This document shows positions 26,401-40,000 of a DNA stretch of 64,000 nt, one piece after another; position 1 is the first letter of the stretch, and the number at the start of each line of letters is the position of its first letter. The notes beneath the pieces were generated by a model. That model was not told where the DNA came from. It did no database searches and saw nothing but the letters and a program-made list of their open reading frames with translations. The DNA lies in assembly GCF_964199755.1 (NCBI RefSeq), contig NC_133899.1, positions 3,782,001 to 3,846,000 of the forward strand, given 5' to 3'. This stretch comes from Larus michahellis. Taxonomy: Eukaryota; Chordata; Aves; Charadriiformes; Laridae. The position numbers were made by a program, and so were the translations under genes.

Positions 26401-28301
26401 AGTATTTTTTTGCGAGTATTTTGCCGCGTCAGGCGCTGGCCCATTGACAGCAGCAGGAATTACAGGTGTTCAGTTCCTCCCAGACGTGCAAAACGCAGAT
26501 GCTGGAAAGCAGCTCATCCCGACAAGGCTCCAGCTGCCTCCCTTCATGCCGGACGAGAGCAGATCATATGCTACATTTCATTTCTGGCCAGGACTTACCT
26601 CCATTTACTGCTTTTTTTTTTTTTTTTTTGCTCAAAATTAATGCTTTTGGGCTGCAGAAGCATTTCCCAAGATGGATTTTTCCACCGAGAAAGGAGCCGC
26701 AAGAGAAGGACCACTTCATATGGTCAAAGCATGGTGCTTGGTAGATTTATTTTAAATTAAATAAGTTATTCCATGTGTCCTGGACACAAGCTCGCTATAA
26801 ACTAATTTGAAATCCAGGGAGAAAACCCCCGACAGTCAATTTTTCAGTCCTTCAAGCTGAAATACTGTACCAGTAGTTCATCACCTGGCAAATAAACCTG
26901 CCAGCTCAAAACTTTATTAATCATTTTCTGTACCCTGCGTGAACTTTTCCAAACTGAACTCAGGAGTGCTCTATTTCTCCATCCGCTGGTACCAAAAGAA
27001 ACGAGTAAAGAGGACAAAAGCAGGGCGATGAAGGCTGCATCATCCTCCTCTGCCTCCTCCGCTGCAGAAACATGAACTTCAGAGACTACGATTCGGGGGA
27101 GATACCTACCATTTGCCCCCCAGTATCCTTAGTTGCAGCCCAGCTTCTGCAAATCAGAAACAGCCAGACCAATACCTTCCTCGATGGGACGGATTTTTAA
27201 TTTTTGGCCTGGACAGGGAATTTTTTTACAGCAATTTCCCGAACTACCGCTCCAGAGTAATAACTAACAGTCCTTCTCCTTATCTCCGTTATCCAACAGA
27301 AGCGCACACCTCCAAAGACTTTGCTCATGATGTGCCTGTATGTTCCTTTTTTCTAACTGTTAATGTTTTGGTCTTCAAGAAAAAAAAAGAAAAAAGGAAA
27401 GAGAGAGATGACAAAAACTCCACAGAAAAAAGGAACAGATGTTCCTGAGATCATAGCAAGACAAGCTACATACTTAGGAGGAACAAACTGTGATGCAGAA
27501 TGCCGCTGTTTCTCTAACCTTTCTAAAATTACCTATCTGACTGATTTCTTATGTGTAAAAAGAGGCATAAGGCTTTCCCTTCTGTCAAAGTACCATTGTC
27601 TCAAGTAATTTAGAAGCTCCCTGTTTCGCTGCATTGAGACTTCCAGCGCTCAGGCAGATTTAAGACATCTTTAAACTTGTGCAAGGCTCACAAGAATGCG
27701 TTTCTTAATCCACTGTAACTAAAGAAGTATTTATAGGAGAAGCCCGGCTAAAATCCAAAGCTCCGAGTCAATGACTATCCCAAAAGAAATGCAATCCTAA
27801 GCCTGCTTCGCACACACAGCCGATGGTTTGGGGTGCAAGGGGGGGCATGGCGCTTGCACCCCAAACCTGTGCGTTCGGTGGGGCACAGCTCGCAGGCGCA
27901 AATGCCGAACAGGGACAACGTTATAAATCAGGGAGTGGGAATCTCTCTACCCTACCGCACGGCTGCCAAAGAGACTGCTGACAAAATCAGCCCGTTGTAT
28001 CACATCAGGCTGTTGCTTGCGTCATCCCAGCCTTGTTCAGTAACGCATCCCAAATTTGGACAGGCAGTCATTCCTGTGATACATATGGGGTGAATAATTT
28101 TACATTCACGCACCTATTCTGCATGTAACGCTGTAATAGTAATAAGTGTAAGAACTATCTCAGAAAGGAGAAAGTCTTCTTTAAAGTCTGTTAAATTGTC
28201 CTCCAGAATCAACCTAAGCAGAGATTATAAATATATATATATATGTGCACCCAGATTCCATTACTTTCTTAAATGGGGTAGAGGTACTATTGTAACATAT
28301 C

Positions 28302-28710
28302 TTAGAATCACAAAATCATAGAATGGTTTGGGTTGGAAGGGACCTTAAACACCATCTAGTTCCAACCCCCCTGCCCTGGGCAGGGACACCTCCCACTAGA
28401 CCAGGTTGCTCAAAGCCCCGTCCAGCCTGGCTTTGAACACCTTCAACCTGTTCCAGTGTCTCACCACCCTCACGGTGAAGAACTTCTTCCTAACGTCCAG
28501 TCTGAATCGACCCATCTCTAGCTTTAATCCATTCCCTCTAGTCCTACCATTACCCGACATCCTAAAAAGTCCCTCCCCAGCTTTCTTGTAGGCCCTTATG
28601 ATCCTTATGATCCTTATCCTTATGATGCTCCCAGCAGTTGCACAGCATTGCTGCCTGGCATACAGAGTGAGGCATCTTTCCTTAATTCCTTCTGTCCAGA
28701 TCTTCCACAT
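28302..28710 (-). mobile_element. CR1 LINE 3' fragment (about 400 bp)
   Basis: The + strand shows the reverse complement: AATCATAGAATGGTTTGGGT, CATCTAGTTCCAACCCCCCT, CTCACGGTGAAGAACTTCTT and GTCCAGATCTTCCACATAAC. It lies between exon 9 and the candidate terminal exon. It contains a short TTATGATCC direct-repeat expansion at about 28597-28622. Confidence 0.9.
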
Positions 28711-29164
28711 AACTTTTTTTTCTTGACATATCTTAAGTAAGTTTAATTTTCAGTACTTAATGGCATCTGGGCAGGGTTACCTTGGGCCAGCAGCTATCAG
28801 TGACTAACGGACGTTGTGATTAATATGGCATCTAAATGCAAGTGAATGATGAGAAATTCAGAACATCTTCTAAATCGGACTGCCAGATCCTGGCTTTGCT
28901 TCGGACAAGGGAAAAATGTGTTTGTATCACTTATTTCATTGGCCATTAATGCTGTTCCTAGAGGACACCTCATTGAGTTGTGCTTTCTCCTACTTCTTCC
29001 AGTTCAGCTCTCATACAGTTATAGACAAGACTATCAAATCACTGTAGTCTCCTGTAATAGCTTTTTCCCATGTTTTAATGACTATAACAACCAGAGAGTT
29101 CAGAAAGATAGAGCTTTTATTTCAAAAACAGATCTGAAAGAACAGAGGAACTGCTAAATTGGGC

Positions 29165-29430
29165 CAGAGATCCATGTCACCCAGTGTCCTGGTCTTCATG
29201 GTGGGGAGCAGCTAGCAGTTTAGGAAAAATACCGAAAGACAGAGCGTAGAGCGATCCCTCCTAGTCCAGTCCTCCTGCAATCAACTGTTCAGGTTTCCTT
29301 TAAACCGCCTCCAGACCATCACGGTTACCAACCACCAGTGTCTCTCATTTCTCTCCACATCCTTTTATACCCTTGACCCCCGCAGCATCCTGTGACAATG
29401 AGTTCCACACCCAAAACTGTGCACTTTGCA
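29165..29430. repeat. Possible old CR1-like interspersed repeat
   Basis: Phrases such as CCAGAGATCCATGTCACCCA and GTGACAATGAGTTCCACACC recall degraded tetrapod LINE-derived repeats. I see no clear terminus. Only a repeat library could confirm it. Confidence 0.3.
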
Positions 29431-30016
29431 GAGAATGACTTTTTATTTATTTATTTATTTTTTGAAAGCTGCTTTCTTACGTCGCTGGGACAAGCTTGCA
29501 AACGCTCACGGGGGAGAGCCGTCAGCCACAGGGCTCCAAGAAGAATGGTTGGGTCCTTCGGCTTTTGAACCAAGCTGCAAATTCGGAACCAGCTGGGCGG
29601 CTTCGTCCCTGCAAGAAGAGCAGCGAGGCTGAGCTGGCGTTCTGCGGCGAGGGGGAAGAACCAGACACCCGCCCTTTAATTTCTAACATGGTTTTGAGTT
29701 GGAAGCAGACACGAGATGGGAGCCTAGGGGAATTTTGTCGGCATTGCCAAATTAAGCCTTACTGGGGCGGATCTAGAAATGTCCAGGGCTGTCCGGACTT
29801 GCCGAGGGTGCCTTGTTTGGGTTTTAGCAGAGACTTTCTGGGCTGGGTCATTTCCTCCACCATGCAGGTTTTGACAGCCAGTGAAGGGAGCGGAGCAGGT
29901 ACAGGCCACGGCTTTCAAGTTCAACCAGCGGGCATTTCGGGGTTTAGTGGCCTATTTGATGCGCTTTAAATGTGTCTGGTTTTCAGAAGAAGCTGAGTTC
30001 TCAGTCTTCTGGAAGT

Positions 30017-30125
30017 CATAGAATCACAGAATCGCTGAGGTTGGAAAGGACCTTTCAGATCATCTAGTCCAACCATCAACCTAACTCTGATAAAAACCAT
30101 CGCTAAGTTGTATCTCTAAGCACTA
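30017..30125 (-). mobile_element. CR1 LINE 3' fragment
   Basis: The + strand shows TCATAGAATCACAGAATCGC, GAGGTTGGAAAGGACCTTTC and TAGTCCAACCATCAACCTAA. It resembles the CR1 subfamily at 44694-45055. Confidence 0.85.
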
Positions 30126-30845
30126 AGTCACCTATGGCGTTTCCTCCGACCGCCAAGAATTAGTGTTTATTTAAAAAGGCAAACTAAATGTAAACAACCA
30201 AACTTGCCTTTTTTTTTTTTCATGAGAGAAAAGACTCAATAGGGAAAAGGCTCCAGGAAAAGACTGTGATAATCACGTGGCAGGAGAAACAGCAATTCAC
30301 CGAGAAGCACATATTTTGTGGATGTAATCCTTTCCCCTAGAAGAGGCATTCCTGTGTTGATTTTCTGATCCTTTATCTGTTCTGTGCTCTAGTCTGACAA
30401 ATACTTGTGTGAGCAAATTTCACCCTCTAAGCGGTTAGCCTGCTGTTCGGGGCAGAGGACTCAGTATTTTTATAACATGACAGATTGCCTAATTAAGACA
30501 GTCTCCAGAATGTGCCATCCACTAACTCATAAACCTGTATGGGGAATCTATATAAAATCCTGCATAACCCTATATAACAAACAACTGCACCAAGTGCCCG
30601 TGGTTTGTCTTCGTGTATGAAGTGCTTGCATAATCATTCTTTTAAGGTATAGATTTAATATATATAAAATATATATCTTGTTTGCCAATTTAATAAACAC
30701 ATTAAGCATTAAACGACCAACATTTCTTTACATCCGGTAAAAAAATCTGTGCATTTACGCTTCAAATATCTATGGAGCTGTAGCCACATAGGTCAATACA
30801 GGAGGATGGGAATTCTTTACCTCTTCTTGCCTGTCATTGTTTTAC

Positions 30846-31002
30846 CTGTAATAAAACTCAACCAAGCCCCAGCCTTGCGTTGACCCGTTTAGTTGGAAAT
30901 CCGCAATGCACTCGTGGAAAACGCCTCTTCCAGTCAGGCCATTATACACCGCGGGGCAAGCCTGCTTATCCAGCGCTGCAGAAACATCGAAGTACTCGCC
31001 AC
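30846..31002 (-). CDS. Exon 9 of the RPH/PEP-synthase-like gene (end of the domain)
   Basis: The acceptor is CCAAAG|GT and the donor is TACAG|GTAAAA. It encodes residues 311-362, with [31 protein letters not shown] and the closing [10 protein letters not shown] that typically ends this domain. It leaves AG, so the next exon must begin one base before a codon. Confidence 0.92.
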
Positions 31003-34000
31003 CTTTGGTAAGAGTAAAAAGGGTAGAAAGTCTCCAACCTTCAACAGTACTTTATCTCCAAAATTCCCAAGATCTATTATTTTTCTATACGGTTTCTTTT
31101 CGTGCTTTTCTAAGCAGCAGTAGTTTCCCTGTCTGGTTTGTAAATTAAGTAAAATCTTTGACCAAGCCGTATTTCCAGAGCAGCTGAATCCACCTCATAA
31201 CATACGTTTTGATGCCCCAAAAGTGAAAATCACGTAGTTTATCTGGATTATCATAAGCTACAGTCATCACAAATAGAAACTGTAACTCTCCCTCTGACAC
31301 AGCTGCCTGCAGTGGACACACACCCCCCCGTTTCACCGATGACACCCCACACATATGACTTAACTTTAAGCGCAGAAGTAAATTTCTCAGGGTGTAAGAC
31401 GATGCGCTTAGCTTTCAAATTTGCTCCAAGGAGTTTTACTGAGTAGTCTTTCCTCCACTAAATTAACTGCGTGCCAAAAAGCTGAAAGCAGATACAGGGC
31501 TGCACGTCGCTTACCAGCAGTAAAACTGACTCCGTATTCATCCTTGATAACGCCGTCATCGGCCATCTCAGCCAGCGAGGCGTTGGACCACTCAATGCCA
31601 GCCTTCCTCCCATCGGGGAAAAAGACGTAACCTACAGCGAGGCTGAAGGGGGAAGAAATGGAGCAGAATTAAAGTCCAACCAAAGCTCAAACGGACCGGC
31701 ACGTTGGCCTTCCAGGGGAGCTCAATGCTGAGCACGGCCTTCATCCCTGGAAAGCAGCAAGAATCAATGAAAAAGGTTATACTGTGGGATATTGCAAGCG
31801 CTGGGCGGGGAAAGCCAGGCATGCAGGGAAGATGAAGCTTGCAGGATGGATTGTGGTGGGACAGGCAGGTCACTTGGTCCCACTCGGTCAGAGGGCCATG
31901 AACGCTGGTCTTTGAGCTTCTGGATGCGGAGAGCGGCAGTCAGCAAGGCAGGGCTCCCTGCGGAATGCCCCATTACAGACGGACACACCTTCCTAAATAG
32001 CTGGAAGCGCCCAATTTGTAGCTCTAAATCATCTGGACAGTAAGACGGGCAGCTGCATCAGCCAAACAGAAACTGAATGGAAAGGAAGTAATTGAAGGCA
32101 AAAGCTGTCCTTGTGACTAATTGCAAATGGAAAATTGGGCGGAGGGAGTGGGGAGCAAGAAGGTGTGGATGGAAATTGGGCTGCACCAGGTTCAAAGCAA
32201 GAATGTGCATACGGACATCCTGCGGAGCAACTTCTGTCACCTTTAAAACATTTGTTTTTAGCAGCATAAACTTTCTTGGTCACTCACTTAGTTGTGGTAG
32301 CTGGCATATTAATGACCGTCAAATGTGCCGCAGTCCCATCCTGTAAGAGAGCAATAAAGAAAAAGCAGTCTAATTCCTGTGGGCTCCTTTGCGCGGATCA
32401 TACTCTGGCTTGACCGAGAAGGTACAACTCGGGTTGTGCAGCGTGCTATGACTTCGTACTTTTAAATCTTCTCAATACGTCTTCCATGAAACTCTGGCTG
32501 CAGAGAGCCCAAGAATATAAAGCAGGACAAGTTAAGGACATTAAGGACAAGAAAAAGCCCACAGCAAGCAGGCATAAGAGGAGGTGGGAAACAATACCTG
32601 CAGAGACGTCAGCCAGCCATGTTCAAATCTGATGGGCAACCTGTCAAAGTTGGTCCTACTTTCATCAGACATCTCTTCTAACCTATATTATTCTATGCCC
32701 AAGGACAGCATATAGGAAAAATGTTAAGTAAGAAGGAACTGGAATCTCATGGGGTTTTTTTTCATTTCTCTTCCATCCTTGAGTCCGAATCCCTTCAGGC
32801 TCCACTTGGGCTGCTCTGAGGCAAATATAAGCCTACGCTGTGGTGTTATATATGTACAGACACTCAGGGTACGAGGACTCCAAACTTCAATTGGCAATAA
32901 ACTTTAATTCCTTCTTAGCAAACAGTCAGACAGCTTTTAATTAGGAGGGGAAGAGCAGCAGTCCTTTTAAGGCTCGAATAATGATGAAGAAAAGGGAAAG
33001 GTTACTACCTGATTGTACACGTTACAGCGCAAAAGCACAGTCTTATTGAAAGGTATGCAGGCATATGTTAAATCGCAACAGCTACTGGATCTGCACGTAT
33101 GTGGGGTTTTCCAAGGTGTGGTTTTGTGCTGGCTGGCAAAAGAACTTTAATTCTGAATTCAGTCTTACCTCCTGTCATTCTGCCTATAATAGAGAGTTTA
33201 AATTTCTTCACGCCTGCGTTGGCAAAGGAAATGCCACTTCGGGACCATCTGTTGGGGTTGCGTGCCAGCTTGTATGGCCAGCATTCAGCGTTTCCCCCGG
33301 CTGTGCGCTCCCAGCAGCCACGGCGCTGGCTCTCCTCCGGCACAGCCACAACGGCAAAGCAGAGAATTAGAGCTCAGCGCAGGCAGAATTATCTGTCGAC
33401 TGCTGTCACGAAGGCTTAGGATGCCTTCGAGCACCTCAGGCTCTCACTGGGTGTGAATCAGCACTGCATCAACTCCGCTAAGTGCTGGGTATTTGCGGCA
33501 ACTGAGAACGTGTCCTGTAAAGCTGCCTATCTAATTTTTCTTAAAAATGCCAAAACAAGCAGTTTCAAGTTACCAAAACAACCGTTGGCTCAATCAGTGT
33601 AGCAAAATCTCAGCTTTTACACACACGAGAGGCTCCCAACACCGATAAGTGCTAATGATGGCACCAGTTAGCGCTTCTGATTGCACACCGCGGGTGCTCC
33701 CAGTGCCTTATTTCTGGTTATTTAAACAGGACTGACAAGCTCAGGAATGCCTCCATTTTCATGGTCAAGTAGCACATCGGCATGTTAATACCTACCTCAA
33801 AGTGTACCAAAATCATGACGTAACGGTAAATCTCAGACCAGTCCCGGATACCTGCAAAAAAAAAAAGAGCAAAATCACCCAACCTAAAGTTCACCATTGC
33901 TGGAAAAAGTGAACTAATAGTACCCGACTTGAACCGAACTTTGGATAAAGAAATATCCAGTAATTCACAACATGGTAAGCGTATGCGTGTCCCCAAAACA

Positions 34001-37000
34001 GTAATGGTATTTCCTATGAAATGTCTTAACATCGTGCCCAGTCATGAAATTGGTCATTTTTAAGGATAATCTATAGTCCCACTGCCCTGCCAGTACCAGC
34101 TACAGTGAAGGCAGCCGAGGGAGCGAATTGTTTCTGGTGCTGTTACCGTAGGAGTGGCTCCGAACGCCTTTGAGGGAAAGTTCCGTTTTCTCGTGATTTT
34201 TTATTTCAATTTCTCCAACAGACTGGCCCCACTGCTCATGTCGGAAATGTTGTTCCCTTTGCCTGGGAGACAGAAAAGGGTAAATGGAGAGGCCAAATCA
34301 ACAAGGCAAAATCAAGGCGGCCCCAATGCCAATCTGATAGACTTATATTCCAAAATGAAGGAGAGATTTCAGAGCATCTGGATCACGGCTATGCCAGATT
34401 TTACACATTAGCAACCACTTCTACATTTTCCAGTTATTGCTAATAATGGCTCTGAGACACCTGAAGAATGAAACGGCGACAAATTTCCACCCTGACAGAC
34501 TATAAAATTTCCCGCTGTTTGACAAAATGCTCAACTGCCAAACAGTCGCTGCTTAGAAGTCGGCGGGTATCGCCGAGCACAATACACTTTCGGTATACGT
34601 ATCTTCTGCCTGTATTTAGACAACACGCTATTGATAACTCATTTTTTTCTTCCCGTCTTTTCAGCTCTCCGGAGCTCGTGTAGTAATTGAAACACCAAGT
34701 TTGGCCCTCCTTTCACACGATTATGTTCGATCCTTTGCTTAGCTACACCTGCACCATCGGCTTTGGAAGCGGCCCAAATCAGGTTGTTAGCAATGAAATA
34801 CAGTCAGAATAAGAAATATTCCCGATGCTCAAGGTTTTACAAACCAAAACTGTGGGCAGGTCCCTCCACCCACGCATCAGGAAGACCCCGTCTGTGTGCA
34901 GGATCCTCCTTAGATGAAGTAATGAAACCAGGTCTGATGTAGCAATGAAACCAGGAGACACCTGACAGGAGCCATGGCCTTTACTAGCTCACTTCAAATG
35001 AAACCCACCTTCTAAAATCACCTACAACAGCACACGACAGACCCTGAAGAGATCTGCAGAAAAATGACTATTAACCCCAGAGGAAATTAATCTCGCCTCT
35101 CACTTTTTGACCCTCTGGAAGAACTCGATGGTCCACGGTTCCTGGGCAAAAGCACGTGCAAATGTGCTGGGGTGACTGTCGACACTAAAGTTAAAGACTT
35201 CTGTGAAGTTCTCCCAACTACGGAAAGAGGGGGAAAAACATAAGAGACATTATTAGCTTTCAGGTCATACCAGGCCAAGCTGTGCACTTGCTGCTCTGGC
35301 AATGGCAATCTTTGGATGTTACATCATCATTGGAAAATTCTGATTTTTGTCATTTGAAATACGTTATGACTTTTCAAGGCAGCAAACAAAAGGAAACCAA
35401 GAAGAGCAACGACGGCCTGAAAGACCCAACAGATTACCCAGGAAGGGAAGCTGGCAGGGCAGAGCCACAAGCGATAGCGTGCTGCTTTCTCTCACATCGT
35501 CTCTTCAGAGGCACAAATGCAGCATTACTCCAGGACTGCTGTGCTACTTCGACAGCAGATCGTTTTTTATCAGACAAAAGGTCTGTATCAGACATCAGGC
35601 ACAGAAGCCCATAAACAGAAAGCGGAGGCAGGGCTTCATGCGTTACTTTGTGCACATGAGCCTTTGAAAACAGGAACCAAATCTCTATCCATGAACTCAG
35701 CTATACATCCCGGAGCAAAAGTGAAATGCTCTTACTGGAAAGAGAATTTAACCGGCACAAGTTCGCCTTCCTCTTCACTCCATTGCTGTCGGTAGGCTCC
35801 TTTCCTGTAAGGCAAAGCGCTACAATTTTGTAACCCTCCCAAACGAACAGCAAAATGTTTCTTACGTGCTTGGAAGTGGACGCAACAGGAGGCGCCGCAG
35901 AAGAATGGGGCTCTTGTGTGCTAAGGTGGAATAGCAATGCTGTATTACAACCCTACACCAGACAGATATTACTAGCTGTACTTTGATTCCATAAAAATCA
36001 ACGCACGCTATTGTTACCGAATAGCTTTTGGTTCAAATCGGTTAAATATATTGCCAGACAGTGTTCAAAACCCCTTCATCTAAAGTGTAGATAAATGAAA
36101 CTACAGGGTGCTGCAGTACCTGAGTAATCCATCGAAGCTTATTTTCCAGCGACTTTGGGGCTCCAGGTATTCAATAGTGAGCCCTCCTGCACTCCAAATC
36201 TCTTCAGATTCATCACTCACCATCATGTTTGGATGCTGTGGGTGCTAAAAAGGCATTTAAGGAAAACATTTGCTTAATACAATTGTGGGGATGCAACGTG
36301 GGTGAATTCCTGCTCCGACGGTCCTCTGCAGGGGGAACGTTTGGTTGAATTGGTTTTTCAGTTCTACCTGCTTCGCATAATCAGATTATTAGAGAAGGGA
36401 AATTGCACCTAACCCACCTGCGTTCTAAGATAATACAGGATTGTTTCAGATAACGCAACTGAATTAGCTGCGTGCAGGGAGGTCACTGCAAGAGCTCCGC
36501 TCCTTGCGTTAGTGACTCTGTCGCTCTGGGGCAGGGCTTTGCGGGTGAATTTATTTTTAGACTAAACTGATTTAAATTTCTAGTGCACGCAAGCTCCCAA
36601 AACTCTTCAGCTGCTCTTCGAAAAATACATCTTGTTTCTTAAAGCTGCCGCTTTTCTAAAAGAGAGCTTACGCCTGTTGCTGTAGGGAAGGATCTAAGAA
36701 GATCCCGAACTTGGCTGGCAGTTCTAAATGACAAAGCCCCAAAGCAGTGTTGTTTTACTAAATATTCCTAGAAAACCGCATCATGCGCTTCTACAATCAA
36801 TCTTCCCTGGTTTGTTTTTCGGCAAATCGGACATCTCCTGCTTTTTCTGGTCACGACTACTTAGCAAAACAAATTTGTGGACGTAAAGATAGTCAGTGGA
36901 TTGCAAAGGGATCTATGTCAGATCTTCCCTCCTTCTTTACTACATTCAGCTATTAACAAAAAATAAAATCCACGGGCAAAATAATGATTAATACTGTCTT

Positions 37001-40000
37001 CCTTTTAGCAAGAATGAAGCAGATGTACATACAACTCTCCAATAGCTTTCCTTTCTCTCTGAAAAGAGCCGGTTCCACAATGGTTTTTACAGTATTCACT
37101 CATTAGAAAAGGGGAAAAAAAAATCACCCATAACCACACAACGTCTATTAACCATGTGCTGCACGTCACCAAAAAGACAGAATGCTCAAATTCTTCCTGG
37201 GAGACTTCCCAAGACGTATTTTAGAAAATATGCTCTGTTCTGTGCACATTATGGGAAAAAGGGAATGAGTGTCAGACACCTCACTCCTAAAACGAGACAT
37301 AACCAGTAATCTGGCCAGTTCTACCACTGCCTTCAGTCACAGCACCGATGTGGCACCGTTAGGAGAGTGAAGATGCAGAGAACATGCAAGGGCATGGAAA
37401 AAGGGGAGATTTAGATTAGATATTAGGAAGAAATTCTTTACCGTGAGGGTGGTGAGGCACTGCAACGGGTTGCCCAGAGAAGCTGTGGCTGCCCCATCCC
37501 TGGAGGTGTTCAAGGCCAGGCTGGATGGGGCTTTGAGCAACCTGGGCTGGTGGGAGGTGTCCCTGCCCAGGGCAGGGGGTTGGAACTAGATGATCTTTAA
37601 GGTCCCTTCTAACCTGAACCATTCTGTGATTCTATGATTCATTTTTGCCCGGGATCCTAACACAGGCTGAAGGCAGGAGTTAAGCGCTGCTCTTGAACGT
37701 CATTCCGCCTCCACCACTCACTTCAAACTCTCCTATTCCGTCCACCCTCAGGAAGAGCCACATCTCACAGGTCCCGTTGGGACGTTTGGCCAGACGAGCA
37801 ATCACAAAGGTCTTGTTGGTCTCTGCAAAGCCGGTGAAGTAAACCGAATCCAGCGCCTAGGGAAAGGGAAACGGATTTCAGCTCCAGCTGCAGGCAGGAA
37901 GGGAGGGGGAGAGGGTGAGTAATCCTTTGTTTTCCATGGGCTTTTTTTCTCAGGAATCACATTTTACTTTCACTTTTTATATTTACTAGCAGGGACCCCA
38001 GCGAAGAGCCAGAGAGTTTTGCTGGCAGCAGTGAAATCTCGTTCACAAGACAGGACAGTCCACGTCCTCAGAGAACATGGGGTTAATCCGGCATGCAACA
38101 CGCACGGTATTTATTGACACAAAAGCATTTTTCCTTTCTCGTTTGCCCATTCCCTCATCAGAGAAAGCAGAGAGGGAGCAGATGAGAAGCAGTTTTAGAG
38201 ACGGAACATAATTATTGCATGATAGCCACGGACGAGCTCAAATATTACCTGAATTGAGGCGATTATTTTGCAGCGAGAAGTTCCTTTGACCAAAATCCTT
38301 ATGAAATGTGTCCTCAAGAAGAAGAAATTGAGCCACAAACATGCTGTTTCCCCATCTAGCTCCAGCATCTAGTATCCAAGTACCTAAGACGACTATCTAG
38401 TATCTAGGACGACTTATACTTAAGGGAAACAGAAATAAGAAGGAAAAAGGAAGAGAAAGAGAGAAAGCCGTAAGAAACCCAGCACTCGACTGACATGATT
38501 AGCAGCTGGGCTGGCGTAGGGCCAGTGTACAGCTCCAACCTCAAAACCCGTTAGGCACCGAAGTCCACAGCCTCACGCTCAGATGTATATTTTCATGCAC
38601 TTGTGCAGAACTTTAAAAGTCGGAATGGGGAAATTAATATTTACGTATGCATTTTTTGGGCACGGATGATGTTCTGCTTCTGAAAAACTATCCACCGTAA
38701 AATGCAAAAAAAACCCACACTGAAATCAGATTATTATTCCCTTTATGCATACAGACGAGGGGGGATTTTGAGGGCACGGGATCTGCAAATACCCACAAAG
38801 CGAGCCTACTGGATGCCAACGCAAAAATTCAAGGACACCATCTCTGGAAGTATTTTCCAGGTCCGTTTCTGGACCTCCCTTCTAAGTGTTGCTCCAGTGC
38901 TGCTGCTGGGAGGAGCGGAGAGGAAAGCCCAGAGCCCTTGGCTGTATCTCAAAGCACCCTGCATGTCAGCTTGATCTGGGAGATGGTGCCACTCCTGCCC
39001 TAGCAAATTTGGGCGAGATTGGCAAAACACTTCAAAACGCTCTAAGCGGCAGCTTAATTAGCAGAAAGGAAAAGCTAGAGAAAACAGCTTCTTTTTTAAA
39101 AGGCGAAGCAGAAGCCTCAGTGCATTTGTTAAATATGTCTTCAGGATTCCCAGAAGGCTCCAGGAAATGTTAGGAAGAAGTTCATTTTTCACAGAAAATG
39201 ACTTGGGATCCAAAATCTCAGCTGGCATCTGCAAGACGAATTTCGATGAGGCAAGGAAAAGCAAGGGAAATCCTATCTCGTCAGCCTTCCTGGTTCCCCC
39301 TCTCCCCAAATAACGCAGCAAAGCCCACCCAGAGCTGCCTGTCAGGCACGGGGAGTATTTTGGCAGGGTGGTCCACGAACACAAGCGAGGTACAGGTTGT
39401 AGATAGGGGGATGAAGCAGACAAGTACCCCCGCCCTGGAAAATTAGATTCAATTCACCAAGTGTGTTAAAATGAAAGGTTTCTGTGTCCCATAGCGTGTC
39501 TGCTTTTCCCCACCAATATCAGCTGGCCTGATCAGAGGCAAATCCTTTTCCCTGCAAGGGACAGCCAAGGCGACATCCCCACCCTGCCCTCCCTGGGATG
39601 TGTTGAAAGAGGAAAAAGGATGTGGGTCCTGAGGCGTTACGGGTCAAGCACCGGGGTGCCAGGCACCAGGACGCAGGGGGTGGGGGTTCCTGAGGGATGC
39701 AGGTCCCAGGGGGGGCCGCAAGGTGCTGGGTTGCAGGGAGGGGTGCAGGTCCTTGTGGGGTCCTGCAGATGGAGGTGGTGTGGGTCCGTGGGGGTACGGC
39801 TCCAAGAGGAATGGGTGTTGTGGGAGAACGTGGGGATGGGGGTTCCAGGGATTGGGGGGTAGGGGTGCTGGGGTCCCAGAGGAACAGGGGGTGCCAGGGG
39901 TGCAGGGAGATGGGGGTGCTGGGGCCCCAGGGGATGGAGGTTCCGGGGCCCCAGGGGATGGAGGTTCCAGGGATTGGGGATGGGGGTGCAGCTCCAAAAG

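Larger units (their letters stand above)
20061..30845. other. Large intron or intergenic gap downstream of exon 9
   Basis: It holds three CR1 fragments and one possible old repeat. No dikinase motif was recognised on the - strand. A stretch at about 24840-25200 is open in several frames without a recognisable product. Confidence 0.5.
31003..37721 (-). other. Introns 2-8 of the RPH/PEP-synthase-like gene
   Basis: Spacer DNA of about 0.3 to 1.5 kb between exons 9 and 2. Only the CR1 at 37400-37641 stands out. Confidence 0.7.

Noticed and set aside
28396-28710. 104-codon - strand frame
   Set aside because: It lies entirely within a truncated CR1 element.
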